Origin: Sphingomonas sp.
Lineage (GTDB): Bacteria > Pseudomonadota > Alphaproteobacteria > Sphingomonadales > Sphingomonadaceae
Assembly (NCBI GenBank): GCA_017418975.1
Contig: JAFOMG010000003.1
Span: forward strand, 1-64,000
Direction: 5' to 3'
Length of the DNA: 64,000 bases
The notes under the pieces were generated by a model. The model ran no database searches. It was not told the DNA's origin and worked only from the letters and a program-made list of their open reading frames with translations. Shown here piece after piece: positions 23,828-33,191 of the stretch. The position numbers and the translations under genes were made by a program. The number at the start of each line of letters is the position of its first letter. Positions within the stretch are counted from its first letter, which is position 1.

Positions 23828-26260
23828 ATGACCGACACGCGCTATGAAGGGGAGCGCATCCCCTATCTCGAGCCGGTGGAGGAAACGCCCCGGCGGCACA
23901 GCATCGCCGCGATGATCGTCGGCGCGGTGATCGGCCTGATCGGGCTGGTGCTGGCGGTCGGCGGGGTCTGGCTCGCCGTGCTGGGCGGCTCGCTCTACTA
24001 TCTCCTCACCGGCGCGCTGATGCTCTGGTCCGGCTGGCTGCTGATCCGCGGGCGGATGGGCGGAGGCTGGCTCTATCTCGCCATCGTCGTGGCCAGCATC
24101 CTCTGGGCCTGGTGGGAAGTCGGGTCCAATCCCTGGGCGCAGGTGCCCCGCGTGATCGCACCCGTCGTGCTCGCCGTCGCGGTAATCCTGGTGCTGCCGA
24201 CGCTCACCCCTGCGCCGGGCAAGTGGCGGCTGGCGCTGGGCGGCGTCGCGGTGGCGCTGCTGCTCACCGTGATCAACTTCTGGGCCGCCGCGGCCGGCCA
24301 GCCCGATCCGGTGCGCGCCGGCCTGCCCGCGCCCGGCACCGCGGGGATGCCGGACCCCTCGGGCCAGCAGACCGGGGCCGACTGGCCCGTCTATGGCGGC
24401 ACCACCAGCGCCCGGCGCTACTCGCCGCTCGTTCAGATCACGCCGGCGAACGTCGCGAAGCTCAAGCAGGTCTGGCTCACCCACACCGGCGACCTGCCAT
24501 CCTCCGCGATGATCCGGAAGACCTATGGCGCGGAGAACACGCCGCTCAAGGTGGGCGACAGCCTGTATATCTGCACGCCCAAGAACATCCTGCTCGCGCT
24601 CGACGCAGCCACCGGCATGGAGAAGTGGCGCTACGATCCCAAGGTGCCGGACGACGCGATCCCCTATACGGCGGCGTGCCGCGGCGTGGTCTATTATGCG
24701 GTTCCCAACGCGCCGGCGAACCAGGCCTGCGCGACGCGGGTGATCGAGGGCACGCTCGACGCGCGGCTGATCGCCGTCGATGCGAGGAACGGCAGGCCCT
24801 GCGCCGATTTCGGCACGGGCGGCCAGGTCGATGCCAAGCAGGGCATGGGCAAGGTTCCGGCGGGCTTCGTCTCGATCAACTCGCCGCCGACGCTGGTTCG
24901 CGGCGTGCTCGTCACCGGTCATCAGGTGCTGGACGGGCAGGATCGCTGGGCGCCGTCGGGGGTGATCCAGGGGTTCGACGTCGTCACCGGCCAGCTGCGC
25001 TGGGCCTGGGACATGATGCATCCGCACTGGAACGGCACCCCGCCCGCCGGGCAGGAATGGGCGCGCGGCACGCCGAACATGTGGACGATGGCGAGCGGCG
25101 ACGAGCAGCTGGGGCTGGTCTATCTCCCGATGGGCAATGCCGCGGCCGACTATTATTCGTCGCTGCGCCGGCCGGAGGAGAATTTCTACGCCACGTCGCT
25201 GGTGGCGCTCGACGTGACCACCGGCAAGCCGAAATGGCGCTTCCAGGCGGTGCGCGGCGATGTGTGGGACTATGATTTCGGCGCCCAGGCGACCCTGGTC
25301 GACTATAAGGGGGCGCCCGCGCTGATCCTCCCCTCGAAGCAGGGCGACATCTACATCCTCGACCGCCGCACCGGCCAGCCGCTTACTCCGGTGGGCGAGA
25401 TGAAGGTGCCGGGCGGCGGCGTCGAGCCGGAGCAGCGCGCGGCCACCCAGCGCGTCTCGCTCTGGCATACGCTGCGCAAGCCCGACCTGACCGAGCGCGA
25501 CATGTGGGGCATGTCGCCGATCGACCAGATGCTGTGCCGCATCAACTTCCGCCGGGCGAGCTACAAGGGCTTCTTCACGCCGCCCGAGGCCGATCGGCAC
25601 TCGATCCAATATCCCGGCTATAATGGCGGCACCGATTGGGGCGGCATCGCGGTCGACCCGCAGCGCGGAGTGATCGTCGCCAACTACAACGACATGCCCA
25701 ACTATGTCCGGCTCGTTCCGCGTGCGGAGGCGGACCGGCTCGGCTGGGCCCCGCGCGACCAGGCCCGCGGCAGGATCGGCGGCGCCGAAGGAGCGGGCGA
25801 TCCCCAAGCGAACACGCCTTATGCGATCAACGTCAACGCCGGCTGGCGGATGCCGTTCACCGGGCTGCTCTGCAAGCAGCCGCCCTATGGCGGGATCCGC
25901 GCGATCGACATGGCCAGCGGCAAGACGATCTGGGACCGCCCCTTCGGCGAGGCGCGCACCAACGGGCCGTTCGGCATCCCCTCGATGCTGCCGATCAGCA
26001 TCGGCACGCCGAACAATGGCGGCGCGGTGGTGACGGCGGGCGGGCTGATCTTCGTGGCGGCGGCGACGGACAATCTGATCCGCGCGATCGACCTGAAGAC
26101 CGGCAGGACGCTGTGGAAGGCAGTGCTGCCCGCGGGCGGCCAGGCGACGCCGATCACCTATGAGGTGAACGGCAGGCAGTATCTCGTCATCTATGCCGGC
26201 GGCCATCATTTCATGGAGACGCCGATCGGCGACGAGGTGGTCGCCTACGCGCTGCCGTAG
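23828..26260 (+). CDS. gcd: Membrane-bound PQQ-dependent glucose-type dehydrogenase
   Basis: The 810-residue protein begins with a hydrophobic anchor of about five TM helices (residues 30-145) and then an eight-bladed quinoprotein domain with repeats such as DWPVYGGTTSARRYSPL, TGMEKWRYDPKVPDD and LDVTTGKPKWRFQ. This is the architecture of Gcd, which oxidises glucose to gluconolactone in the periplasm and passes electrons to ubiquinone. The fold is shared with other quinate/alcohol dehydrogenases, so the substrate is inferred. No PQQ synthesis gene is in the window. ATG 23828 has AGGGAGCAAGCG before it; the longer frame from 23750 is not needed. Confidence 0.87.
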   Translation: MTDTRYEGERIPYLEPVEETPRRHSIAAMIVGAVIGLIGLVLAVGGVWLAVLGGSLYYLLTGALMLWSGWLLIRGRMGGGWLYLAIVVASILWAWWEVGSNPWAQVPRVIAPVVLAVAVILVLPTLTPAPGKWRLALGGVAVALLLTVINFWAAAAGQPDPVRAGLPAPGTAGMPDPSGQQTGADWPVYGGTTSARRYSPLVQITPANVAKLKQVWLTHTGDLPSSAMIRKTYGAENTPLKVGDSLYICTPKNILLALDAATGMEKWRYDPKVPDDAIPYTAACRGVVYYAVPNAPANQACATRVIEGTLDARLIAVDARNGRPCADFGTGGQVDAKQGMGKVPAGFVSINSPPTLVRGVLVTGHQVLDGQDRWAPSGVIQGFDVVTGQLRWAWDMMHPHWNGTPPAGQEWARGTPNMWTMASGDEQLGLVYLPMGNAAADYYSSLRRPEENFYATSLVALDVTTGKPKWRFQAVRGDVWDYDFGAQATLVDYKGAPALILPSKQGDIYILDRRTGQPLTPVGEMKVPGGGVEPEQRAATQRVSLWHTLRKPDLTERDMWGMSPIDQMLCRINFRRASYKGFFTPPEADRHSIQYPGYNGGTDWGGIAVDPQRGVIVANYNDMPNYVRLVPRAEADRLGWAPRDQARGRIGGAEGAGDPQANTPYAINVNAGWRMPFTGLLCKQPPYGGIRAIDMASGKTIWDRPFGEARTNGPFGIPSMLPISIGTPNNGGAVVTAGGLIFVAAATDNLIRAIDLKTGRTLWKAVLPAGGQATPITYEVNGRQYLVIYAGGHHFMETPIGDEVVAYALP

Positions 26261-26381
26261 TTCGCGATCGTCGGGCGGGCCGGATTGTCCGGGAGCGCCT
26301 TTCCCCGGGCGATGGCGGCGCACGGCCTTGCGGGCTCCCGGGCGGACGCTAGGCTTCTTCGCGCAAGAAGGAGAGGCATTC

Positions 26382-26588
26382 GTGAACCCATCCCGCAATC
26401 CTGGACTCAGTTGTCCCCAGTGCGGCCATTATATCGAGGTCAAGATCACCCAGCTCCTGGACGGGAGCGGCGTGACCTGCCCCAGCTGCCAGCTTCACCT
26501 TGCCATCAACAGCAAGCCCGGCGGAGCAGCGGCCTTCGACAAGATCCGAAGGATGCACGACGACGAGACCGGGCACGAGCCGGGCTAG
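26382..26588 (+). CDS. Small zinc-ribbon protein, 68 aa, GTG start
   Basis: GTG at 26382 is preceded by AAGGAGAGG, a good ribosome binding site. The 68-residue product has two CPxC knuckles (SCPQCGHYIE and TCPSCQLHL) 20-odd residues apart, a treble of polar residues, and an acidic/basic tail ending HDDETGHEPG. The pair of knuckles should bind one zinc. Such mini zinc ribbons are often unassigned; I give no function. The frame extends upstream with no nearby ATG. The stop codon abuts repeat C. Confidence 0.7.
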   Translation: MNPSRNPGLSCPQCGHYIEVKITQLLDGSGVTCPSCQLHLAINSKPGGAAAFDKIRRMHDDETGHEPG

Positions 26589-26751
26589 GGCCAATCGGCA
26601 TTCAGGCTGAGGATGTGGCTTGGCGGGCGGGAGCACGCCGAACCAACCTCGTTCGTCACCCTGAACTTGTTCGGCGCTTGTCCCCTTGAGACGAGTCCCC
26701 TTGAGACGAGGAATGCCCAATGGCCGTCATCCCCGCGAAAGCAGGGATGAC
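26588..26751. repeat. Dispersed repeat C, copy 1
   Basis: About 164 bp that matches, in inverted orientation, 32946-33094. The shared blocks are GGGCCAATCGGCATTC, CCGAACCAACCTCGTTCGTCA and TGAACTTGTTCGGCG, ending in the core palindrome GTCATCCCCGCG...GGGATGAC. This copy also holds a tandem duplication of CCCCTTGAGACGAG. It accounts for most of the gap 26589-26826. ORFs here are not genes. Confidence 0.8.
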
Positions 26752-26826
26752 GGGAAGGAGACAAGCTGGCGGCTTCGTCCACCCTCCCTCCCCCACCCCC
26801 GCTGCGCGAGGAAGAGTCCTACCCGC

Positions 26827-27246
26827 TCAAGGAACCTGCGCGTCCTTGGCCTTCTGGTCGAGCCGCTCCTGATACCATTGGCGGATCATCTGGCGGGTGC
26901 AGCCGGTCTGGCCACCCGTGCCCACCGGCGAGCAGCTATTGGGCAGCCCGGCGCGGTTCACTTCTTCCACCGTCTCCACCCGGTTGGTCCAGGCCTGGGA
27001 AGCGGCGTCCTGCTTGGGCTGGTTCCGGAACTGCTTGGGGATGCGATAGGGCGATTCGCCGGCATTGGCGCACACGACGATCTCCTCCTCGCTCTGCGGC
27101 TTCGGGCATTCCTCCTGCCCGTAGAGCAGGATGCTGCGCACCCGCTTTGGCGGGCCGCTGCTCTCGGTATCCTGCGACTGCTTGCTGTCCTGCGCCATGG
27201 CGGGCCCCGCGAGCAGCGCGGCGGCAACGAGCAAACGAACGATCAT
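26827..27246 (-). CDS. Secreted hypothetical protein, 139 aa
   Basis: ATG 27246 follows GGAAGGAG at normal spacing. The product has a Sec signal peptide ([21 protein letters not shown]) and a mature part with six cysteines, including EECPKPQSEEEIVVCANAGE and PNSCSPVGTGGQTGCTRQM, likely pairing as disulfides in the periplasm. The block YRIPKQFRNQP is conserved-looking, and I recall similar proteins from sphingomonads without a known function. Longer minus-strand frames through the neighbour gene are shadows. Confidence 0.78.
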   Translation of the reverse strand: MIVRLLVAAALLAGPAMAQDSKQSQDTESSGPPKRVRSILLYGQEECPKPQSEEEIVVCANAGESPYRIPKQFRNQPKQDAASQAWTNRVETVEEVNRAGLPNSCSPVGTGGQTGCTRQMIRQWYQERLDQKAKDAQVP

Positions 27247-27360
27247 GAACACTCCTTCCGGCGCAACAACGCCCCTCGTCGCCCGGCGTGCCGCCTCACT
27301 GTGGCAAGCCCAAGGCACGCGGCGCCTTGCCTCCGCGTCTTTTGCCCCTAAGTGGCAGGG

Positions 27361-28107
27361 ATGATCCGGCCGATCGCCCCTGCCGGCGCCCTCCTGCTGC
27401 TCGCCGCCTGCGCCTCCAACGGAGGCATCGACGCTGCGTGCCGCGACATTCGCTTCGAAGGCACGCGCTTCACCGTGTGCCGCGCCGATCCGCAGAAGCA
27501 CGCGCTGATGCTGGTCGACAAGGGCAAGGACGGCCGCCCGATGCGCGACTTCACCGGGCTCGAGCCGCGGCTGGGCCCGCGCTACCCGCGCATCGCCTTC
27601 GCGATGAACGCCGGCATGTTCGACGCCTCCGGCCTGCCGATCGGCTATTATGTCGAGGACGGCGCCGAGCAGAAGCCGCTCAACCGGCGCCCCGGGCCCG
27701 GCAATTTCCACATGCAGCCGAACGGCGTGTTCTGGGGCGACGCCAAGGGCTGGCACGTCGCCACCACCGACGATTTCGCACGGAACAAGCCCGATCACGT
27801 CCGTTTCGCCACCCAGTCCGGGCCGATGCTGCTGATCGACGGCCAGCTCCATCCCAAGCTGGCCGAGAACGGCACCTCGCTCCAGGTGCGCAACGCGGTG
27901 GGCGTCGGCATGAACGGCAGCGCCTGGTTCGCGATCAGCAACGAACCGGTGTCGTTCGGCCGCTTCGCCCGGCTGTTCCGCGACAGGCTCGCCGCGCCCG
28001 ATGCCCTTTATCTCGACGGCGCCGTCTCGCGCCTGTGGGATCCGGTGGCGGACCGCATGGACGGCGGCGCGCCGATCGGGCCGATCGTGGTGGCGCTGCA
28101 GCGTTGA
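27361..28107 (+). CDS. Phosphodiester glycosidase family lipoprotein (NAGPA/DUF2233)
   Basis: The 248-residue product starts with a lipoprotein signal ending LLLAAC. The rest matches the phosphodiester glycosidase domain: [20 protein letters not shown] near residue 85, [14 protein letters not shown] near 115, and [16 protein letters not shown] near 160, ending with [13 protein letters not shown]. Relatives include the human uncovering enzyme that removes GlcNAc from phosphodiesters. In bacteria the substrate is unknown, perhaps a cell-surface glycan phosphodiester. ATG 27361 is preferred to GTG 27352, because it leads into the lipobox. Confidence 0.85.
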   Translation: MIRPIAPAGALLLLAACASNGGIDAACRDIRFEGTRFTVCRADPQKHALMLVDKGKDGRPMRDFTGLEPRLGPRYPRIAFAMNAGMFDASGLPIGYYVEDGAEQKPLNRRPGPGNFHMQPNGVFWGDAKGWHVATTDDFARNKPDHVRFATQSGPMLLIDGQLHPKLAENGTSLQVRNAVGVGMNGSAWFAISNEPVSFGRFARLFRDRLAAPDALYLDGAVSRLWDPVADRMDGGAPIGPIVVALQR

Positions 28108-28162
28108 CCCGGGTTCGCCACGCCGCTTTCGCGGGAAGGACGAAGGCGCTAGGGGCATTCCC

Positions 28163-28747
28163 ATGATCCTCGTCATCGACAATTACGACAGCTTCACCTG
28201 GAACCTGGTCCATTATCTGATGGAGCTGGGCACCGATGTGCAGGTGGTGCGCAACGACGCGCTCACCGCGCGGGATGCCGTCGCCAGCAATGCCCAGGCC
28301 TTCCTGATCTCGCCGGGCCCCTGCACGCCCAACGAAGCCGGGATCAGCCTCGATCTCGTCGCCGCCTGTGCCGATCTCGGCAAGCCGCTGCTCGGCGTCT
28401 GCCTGGGCCATCAGGCGATCGGCCAGCATTTCGGCGGATCGGTGGTGCGCGGCGGGCTGATGCACGGCAAGACGAGCCCGGTGAACCATGACGGCACCGG
28501 CCTGTTCGAAGGCCTGCCCTCGCCGTTCACCGCGACGCGCTATCACTCGCTGATCGTCACCGACATTCCCGAGGATCTGGTGGTCAACGCCACCGCCGAC
28601 GACGCGCATGTGATGGGCTTCCGGCACAAGTCGCTGCCGATCCACGGCGTGCAGTTCCATCCGGAGAGCATCGCCACCGAGCATGGCCATGCGATGCTGG
28701 CGAATTTCCTGCGCATCGCCGGGATCGAGGCGCGCGCGATCGCCTGA
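28163..28747 (+). CDS. trpG: Anthranilate synthase / aminodeoxychorismate synthase component II
   Basis: The 194-residue class I glutamine amidotransferase supplies ammonia to TrpE (or PabB). Catalytic residues are the Cys in [17 protein letters not shown] near 80 and the His-Glu pair in [10 protein letters not shown] near 175. It starts [19 protein letters not shown]. It is separated from trpD by two genes, one on the opposite strand, and from trpE by over 11 kb, so no classical trpEGDC operon is present. Confidence 0.95.
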   Translation: MILVIDNYDSFTWNLVHYLMELGTDVQVVRNDALTARDAVASNAQAFLISPGPCTPNEAGISLDLVAACADLGKPLLGVCLGHQAIGQHFGGSVVRGGLMHGKTSPVNHDGTGLFEGLPSPFTATRYHSLIVTDIPEDLVVNATADDAHVMGFRHKSLPIHGVQFHPESIATEHGHAMLANFLRIAGIEARAIA

Positions 28748-28854
28748 CGCGCGGATAATTTGCGACAAATTCGGTCATCCGGCGACATAGACGCGCGACG
28801 TTCGCCGGCGATTTTCTCCAGCCTGGCCCGATTCCGGGCGGGAAGGAGAACGCA

Positions 28855-29172
28855 ATGAACCACAAGCTGCAGCTGGTCAGCGCGACGCTCGCGGGTGTGT
28901 TGGTCACGGTGGCGGCGGGCGGCATCGCCTCCGCCAGCATGGGTCACGGCCGAAATGGGGACCTGGGCCGGTTCGCCAGCGCCGATACCGATGGCGACGG
29001 CACGATCACTCGCGCCGAATGGATCGCGGCGGCCAATGCCCGCTTCGACAAGCTCGACGTCAAAAAGGATGGCAAGCTCACCCCCGACGAGCTGCCCGCG
29101 CGCCACGGCTGGCACCGTGGCGGGTGCGGCCAGGACGGCGGCGGGGACGCTCCCCCCGGCAACGCGAGCTGA
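28855..29172 (+). CDS. Secreted EF-hand protein, 105 aa
   Basis: The product has an N-terminal signal peptide (LVSATLAGVLVTVAAGG) and two EF-hand loops: DTDGDGTITRAEW (about 43-55) and DVKKDGKLTPDEL (about 69-81). Both contain the Asp/Glu ligands needed for calcium. The tail is Gly/Asp-rich. GGAAGGAGAACGCA precedes ATG. It is a small calcium-binding periplasmic protein of unknown role, and such EF-hand proteins are common in sphingomonads. The convergent M23 gene ends 18 bp away. Confidence 0.85.
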   Translation: MNHKLQLVSATLAGVLVTVAAGGIASASMGHGRNGDLGRFASADTDGDGTITRAEWIAAANARFDKLDVKKDGKLTPDELPARHGWHRGGCGQDGGGDAPPGNAS

Positions 29173-29190
29173 TACCCGCGCCACCGCCGC

Positions 29191-30372
29191 TCATGGAAAC
29201 GCCGTGATGCTCCCGTCGAGCGGCAGCGCGTCGCGGCGCATGCGCGCGCCGGCCGCCCGCACGGGAACCGGCACCGCCGAGTCGAAGCTGTCCTCGATCC
29301 TCGCCTCGCCGAGCAGCGTGAACCGGTCGATGACGAAGGGAAGCCCCTCCGATCGCTCGAAGCCCGGCCGGTCGCTGACATGGAAATGGAGATGCGGGGC
29401 GCCCGCGCTTCCGGTCTGGCCGAGGCGGCCGATCACCATGCCGCGGCGCACGCGCTGGCCAGGCCGCACCCGCACGCTGCCGGCCCGCAGATGCGCGTAA
29501 TGCGCATAGACGCCCGGCGCGATCCGCAGGACGACGAAATTCCCGTACAGGGTCCGCGCGGTGAGGTCGTCCGGCACCTGCTGGGGCGCCAGCGGGGTGC
29601 CGTTCGGGATGCCATCCCGCGCATCGACCACCACGCCGTCGCGCACCGCGAGAACGTCGCGGCCATAGCCGATCCAGTCCGCATCCATGGTCGCCGCCGG
29701 CGAGGCATGGACGCCGCGGATCGAATGGTTGCCGCCGTCCAGCCCGAACCAGTCGATGGCGTAGCGCTGCGGGATGCTCAGCATGCCGTCGATCGCGACC
29801 ATGCTGCCCCAGTGATGCGACAGATGGTTGCCCGGCCCCTCGACCGCCAGCCAGCGCCCGCCGCGCAGGGGCGGCCCGATCCGCACCGGCGCCGCCGCGA
29901 TCACCGGGGTCCGCACATCGTCGGCGCGCTGGATCGCCCCCTTGTCGGCGCGGAAGCTGAGCTGGTGCCGCAGGGTCGCGGGAGGCGCGCCGGGCGGCAA
30001 AGCGAGCCAGAGGAAGAATGTCCGGCTCGTCCCGTCGGCGATCGGGATGCCGTCCTGCGGGGCCTCGTCCGCCGCCCGCGCGCCGAGCCGCGCCCGCAAT
30101 GCCGCGCCCTCCAGCGTCGCCAGCGGCGTCCGGGCATCGCCCGCGAAGATCGCCAGGCGCGTCAGCCGGAGCGGTGCGTCGCCCGCATAATGGCTGGTCA
30201 CCTGCAATTCATAGGCGAGGTGCCGCCTGCCGTCGCTGCCGGTGACCGGGCGCGGCGCCGCGCGGATCCGCGCCTCCATCTGTGCCTGATGGACCGGCTC
30301 GCCCCGATCCTGCCCCACCGGCACCGCGATCGACAGCAGCAGGGCCAGCCCCTGCACCAGATGGGAGACCAT
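29191..30372 (-). CDS. M23-family peptidoglycan endopeptidase-like protein
   Basis: This 393-residue protein carries an N-terminal signal sequence (LVQGLALLLSIAVPVGQDRG), then a large beta-rich region (about 30-195), then an M23/LytM domain. The zinc motifs are RYAIDW (about 204), YAHYAHL (about 303) and PHLHFHV (about 350). The first motif has Asp but not the usual His four residues before it; the other two are intact. It probably cleaves or binds peptidoglycan peptides in the periplasm. It sits on the minus strand between trpG and trpD, interrupting the tryptophan cluster. Confidence 0.82.
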   Translation of the reverse strand: MVSHLVQGLALLLSIAVPVGQDRGEPVHQAQMEARIRAAPRPVTGSDGRRHLAYELQVTSHYAGDAPLRLTRLAIFAGDARTPLATLEGAALRARLGARAADEAPQDGIPIADGTSRTFFLWLALPPGAPPATLRHQLSFRADKGAIQRADDVRTPVIAAAPVRIGPPLRGGRWLAVEGPGNHLSHHWGSMVAIDGMLSIPQRYAIDWFGLDGGNHSIRGVHASPAATMDADWIGYGRDVLAVRDGVVVDARDGIPNGTPLAPQQVPDDLTARTLYGNFVVLRIAPGVYAHYAHLRAGSVRVRPGQRVRRGMVIGRLGQTGSAGAPHLHFHVSDRPGFERSEGLPFVIDRFTLLGEARIEDSFDSAVPVPVRAAGARMRRDALPLDGSITAFP

Positions 30373-30518
30373 ATCGACGCCACGCCCCGAAGTTGCGCTT
30401 CTTCAAGACGCCGCCGCGGCGGTCCGGTCAAGTCGCTTCCACGCCCCCAGCGGGGCTTCATGCCGCCTCCAGCAGGATTTGCTCGACTTCGCCCCGCCCC
30501 TGGGCCGATAGAGCCCGC

Positions 30519-31511
30519 GTGACGCCCTTTGCCCTCCTCCCCGATCCGGCGACGCCGCTCGCCCGCGAATCCGCCGCCCAGGCCTTTGCCGACATTCTCG
30601 ACGGCAAGGTGCCCGAGCCCGAGATCGAACGCTTCCTGATCGACCTGTCGGTGCGCGGCGAAACCAGCATCGAGATCGCCGAGGCCGCACGGGCGATGCG
30701 GGCCAGGCTGATCCCGATCACCGCCCCGGCGGGCGCGATCGACGTGTGCGGCACGGGCGGCGACGGGCATCACACGCTCAACGTCTCCACCGCCGTCAGC
30801 CTGGTCGTCGCCGCGGCGGGCGTGCCGGTCGCCAAGCATGGCAATCGCGCCGCCTCGTCCAAATCGGGCGCCGCCGATACGCTGGAGGCGCTCGGCCTCG
30901 ATCTCGACCGCGCCGGCGCCCGGGCCGAGGAATCGCTCCACGAGCTCGGCATCGCCTTCCTGTTCGCCCAGGCGCATCATCCCTCGCTGGCGCGGATCGG
31001 GCCGCTGCGCCGCCGCATCGCCCGCCGCACCATCTTCAACCTGATGGGCCCGCTGGCCAATCCGGCCCATGTCCGCCGCCAGCTGATCGGCATCGCCCGC
31101 CCCGATTACGCGCCGATCTATGCCGAGGCGCTCCGGCAGCTCGGCGTGGATTCCGCCGCGATCGTCTCGGGCGAGGAAGGGCTGGACGAGCTCTCGACCG
31201 AGCATGCCAGCGTCGTGGTGAGCATCGGCAGCTCGGGCCTGCCGGCGCGGATCGCCCCCGAGGACGCCGGCCTGCCCCGCCACCCCCTGGCGGCCATCCG
31301 CGGCGGCGGCCCGGAGTATAACGCCCTCGCCCTGCGCCGCCTGCTTCAGGGGGAGCCCGGCCCCTATCGCGACGCCGTCCTGCTCAACGCCGCCGCCGCG
31401 CTGGTGATCGCCGGCCAGGCGGGCGACCTGCGCGAGGGCGCCGAGGAAGCCGCCGAAGTGATCGACAAGGGCCTTGCCAAGGCGCTGCTCGACTGCTGGA
31501 TCGCCTTTTGA
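30519..31511 (+). CDS. trpD: Anthranilate phosphoribosyltransferase
   Basis: GTG at 30519 gives a 330-residue protein of normal size, although the frame is open upstream to 30282. It joins anthranilate and PRPP. Key motifs are [14 protein letters not shown] near residue 72 (PRPP/Mg binding) and [21 protein letters not shown] near 104. The DELS motif and the C-terminal N-A-A-A block are present. It overlaps trpC by one base (TGATG), so trpD-trpC-moaC form an operon. The start codon choice rests on length and family alignment; the ribosome binding site is weak. Confidence 0.93.
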   Translation: MTPFALLPDPATPLARESAAQAFADILDGKVPEPEIERFLIDLSVRGETSIEIAEAARAMRARLIPITAPAGAIDVCGTGGDGHHTLNVSTAVSLVVAAAGVPVAKHGNRAASSKSGAADTLEALGLDLDRAGARAEESLHELGIAFLFAQAHHPSLARIGPLRRRIARRTIFNLMGPLANPAHVRRQLIGIARPDYAPIYAEALRQLGVDSAAIVSGEEGLDELSTEHASVVVSIGSSGLPARIAPEDAGLPRHPLAAIRGGGPEYNALALRRLLQGEPGPYRDAVLLNAAAALVIAGQAGDLREGAEEAAEVIDKGLAKALLDCWIAF

Positions 31512-32299
31512 TGTCCACGATCCTCGACAAGATCATCGCCACCAAGCACGACGAGGTCGCCGCGCGCCGCCGCGCCGCCTCCGTCGCCGACCTGCACGGC
31601 CTCGCCCTCACCCGCACGCCGCCGCGCGGCTTCCGCGCCGCGCTCGACGCCAGGGCCGCGGCGGGCGGCTATGGCCTGATCGCCGAGATCAAGAAGGCCA
31701 GCCCCTCCAAGGGGCTGATCCGCGCCGATTTCGATCCGCCCGCCCATGCCCGCGCCTATCAGGCCGGCGGCGCCGCCTGCCTGTCGGTGCTCACCGATCT
31801 CGAATATTTCCAGGGGCATGAGGAATATCTGATCGCCGCGCGCGCCGCCTGCGACCTGCCGGTGATCCGCAAGGACTTCATGGTCGATCCCTGGCAGGCG
31901 CTCGAATCGCGCGCGATCGGCGCGGATGCGATACTGATCATCGTCGCCGCGCTCGAGGATGCGCAGATGGCCGAGATCGAGGATGCGGCGCTGGGCCTGG
32001 GCATGGACGTGCTGGTCGAGGTGCACGATGCCGCCGAGCTCGAACGGGCGCTTCGGCTCCGCTCGCGATTGATCGGCGTGAACAACCGCAATCTCAAGAC
32101 CTTCGAGGTCGATGTCCAGAAAACCTACGAACTTGTCGCCCATGCGCCAGCCGATTGCACCTTCGTCGCCGAGAGCGGGCTGAACGGCCGCGCCGACCTG
32201 GACGCGATGGCCGCGCACGGCATTCGCTGCTTCCTGATCGGCGAGTCGCTGATGCGCCAGGACGATGTGGAAGCCGCGACCCGGGCACTGGTGGGATGA
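31511..32299 (+). CDS. trpC: Indole-3-glycerol phosphate synthase
   Basis: The 262-residue TIM barrel closes the indole ring from carboxyphenylaminodeoxyribulose phosphate. Catalytic motif [12 protein letters not shown] (Lys-Ser) is near residue 58, followed by [21 protein letters not shown] near 193 and VAESGL near 221, all standard. ATG 31511 overlaps the trpD stop. The trpF gene, often fused or next, is not here. The downstream moaC follows 43 bp later. Confidence 0.96.
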   Translation: MSTILDKIIATKHDEVAARRRAASVADLHGLALTRTPPRGFRAALDARAAAGGYGLIAEIKKASPSKGLIRADFDPPAHARAYQAGGAACLSVLTDLEYFQGHEEYLIAARAACDLPVIRKDFMVDPWQALESRAIGADAILIIVAALEDAQMAEIEDAALGLGMDVLVEVHDAAELERALRLRSRLIGVNNRNLKTFEVDVQKTYELVAHAPADCTFVAESGLNGRADLDAMAAHGIRCFLIGESLMRQDDVEAATRALVG

Positions 32300-32342
32300 A
32301 CGGGGTGGGCCCGTTCTCCCGCGCCTCCTCGAGGAGAGGGAA

Positions 32343-32810
32343 ATGACCGACCTCACCCATCTCGACGAAACCGGCGCGGCGCGCATGGTCGATGTTGCCG
32401 GCAAGGCCGTCACCGCGCGCGAGGCCGTCGCCACCGGGCGCATCGCGATGTCGGCGGAGGCCGCCGCCGCGATCCGCGCCGGGGCAGTGAAGAAGGGCGA
32501 CGTGCTTGCCACTGCCCGCATCGCCGGGATCATGGCCGCCAAGCGCACCGCCGAGCTGATCCCGCTCTGCCATCCGCTGCCGCTTACCCGAGTCGCGGTC
32601 GAACTGGTGCCGGACGAGACCGGTGTGACGGTCACCGCCACCGCCGCCACCGAAGCGCAGACCGGCGTCGAGATGGAAGCGCTCACCGCCGTCTCCACCG
32701 CGCTGCTCACGCTCTACGACATGGCCAAGGCGCTCGACCGGACGATGGTGATCGGCGAGATCCGGCTGCTCGCCAAGAAGGGCGGCAAATCGGGCGACTG
32801 GGCGGCCTGA
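32343..32810 (+). CDS. moaC: Cyclic pyranopterin monophosphate synthase MoaC
   Basis: The 155-residue protein makes the pyranopterin ring of molybdenum cofactor from the MoaA product. Signature blocks are [20 protein letters not shown], the [29 protein letters not shown] segment with its catalytic His and Lys, and [20 protein letters not shown] at the C-terminus. ATG 32343 follows GAGGAGAGGGAA. It lies behind trpC and, after a palindrome and a repeat, before the GST gene; moeA is 2.2 kb further on. Confidence 0.96.
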   Translation: MTDLTHLDETGAARMVDVAGKAVTAREAVATGRIAMSAEAAAAIRAGAVKKGDVLATARIAGIMAAKRTAELIPLCHPLPLTRVAVELVPDETGVTVTATAATEAQTGVEMEALTAVSTALLTLYDMAKALDRTMVIGEIRLLAKKGGKSGDWAA

Positions 32811-32835
32811 GCGCCTGAGGGCCTATTCCCCTTGC

Positions 32836-32860
32836 GCTCCCCTCCCTGGAAGGGAGGGGC
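32836..32860. terminator. Palindrome D behind moaC
   Basis: GCTCCCCTCCCT-GGA-AGGGAGGGG is a 12-bp-arm hairpin 25 bp after the moaC stop. It is the same family as 22226-22252 and probably ends the trpDC-moaC transcript. Confidence 0.55.
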
Positions 32861-32945
32861 TGGGGGCGAGTAGCGTCCAGGCGTCCTGCCGACGGGCCAT
32901 CTTCCCTTGGGCGCTTATCCCGTAAAGACAGGTACACCCCATTCC

Positions 32946-33094
32946 GTCGTCCCCGCGCAGGCGGGGATGACGGCTATCGGGCACTCCTTGTCCCAAGGGG
33001 ATAAACGCCAAACAAGTTCAAGGTGACCAAGGAGGTTGGTTCGAACTGTTCCGGCCTTCCACTCCGCTCCCTTAGCCCGAATGGCGATTGGCCC
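32946..33094. repeat. Dispersed repeat C, copy 2 (inverted)
   Basis: This copy reads in the opposite orientation to 26588-26751, starting with the core palindrome (GTCGTCCCCGCGCAGGCGGG) and ending GGCGATTGGCCC. It includes AACAAGTTCAAGGTGACCAA and GGAGGTTGGTTCGAAC. The whole 381-bp gap 32811-33191 is made of palindrome D, this repeat and the control region of the GST gene. Confidence 0.8.
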
Positions 33095-33156
33095 TAACCC
33101 CTCCTCCACGGAGAGGAATGGCTGAAGAAAGCACGTGACAGCGCCTCCATGCCAAT

Positions 33157-33180
33157 ATAGTTAGCTCTAAACCTAACTAT
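33157..33180. promoter_or_regulatory. Perfect 8-bp inverted repeat, operator-like
   Basis: ATAGTTAG-CTCTAAAC-CTAACTAT ends 11 bp before the GST start codon. It is AT-rich in a GC-rich genome, with 16-bp spacing between half-site centres, as for dimeric winged-helix repressors. No such repressor gene adjoins it. Confidence 0.5.
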
Positions 33181-33191
33181 TAGAGGATGCC

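Noticed and set aside
26590..26720. Peptides from repeat C such as GLGPIxIxA on either strand
   Set aside because: Similar peptides occur at both copies because the repeat is the same DNA, not because of a shared gene.
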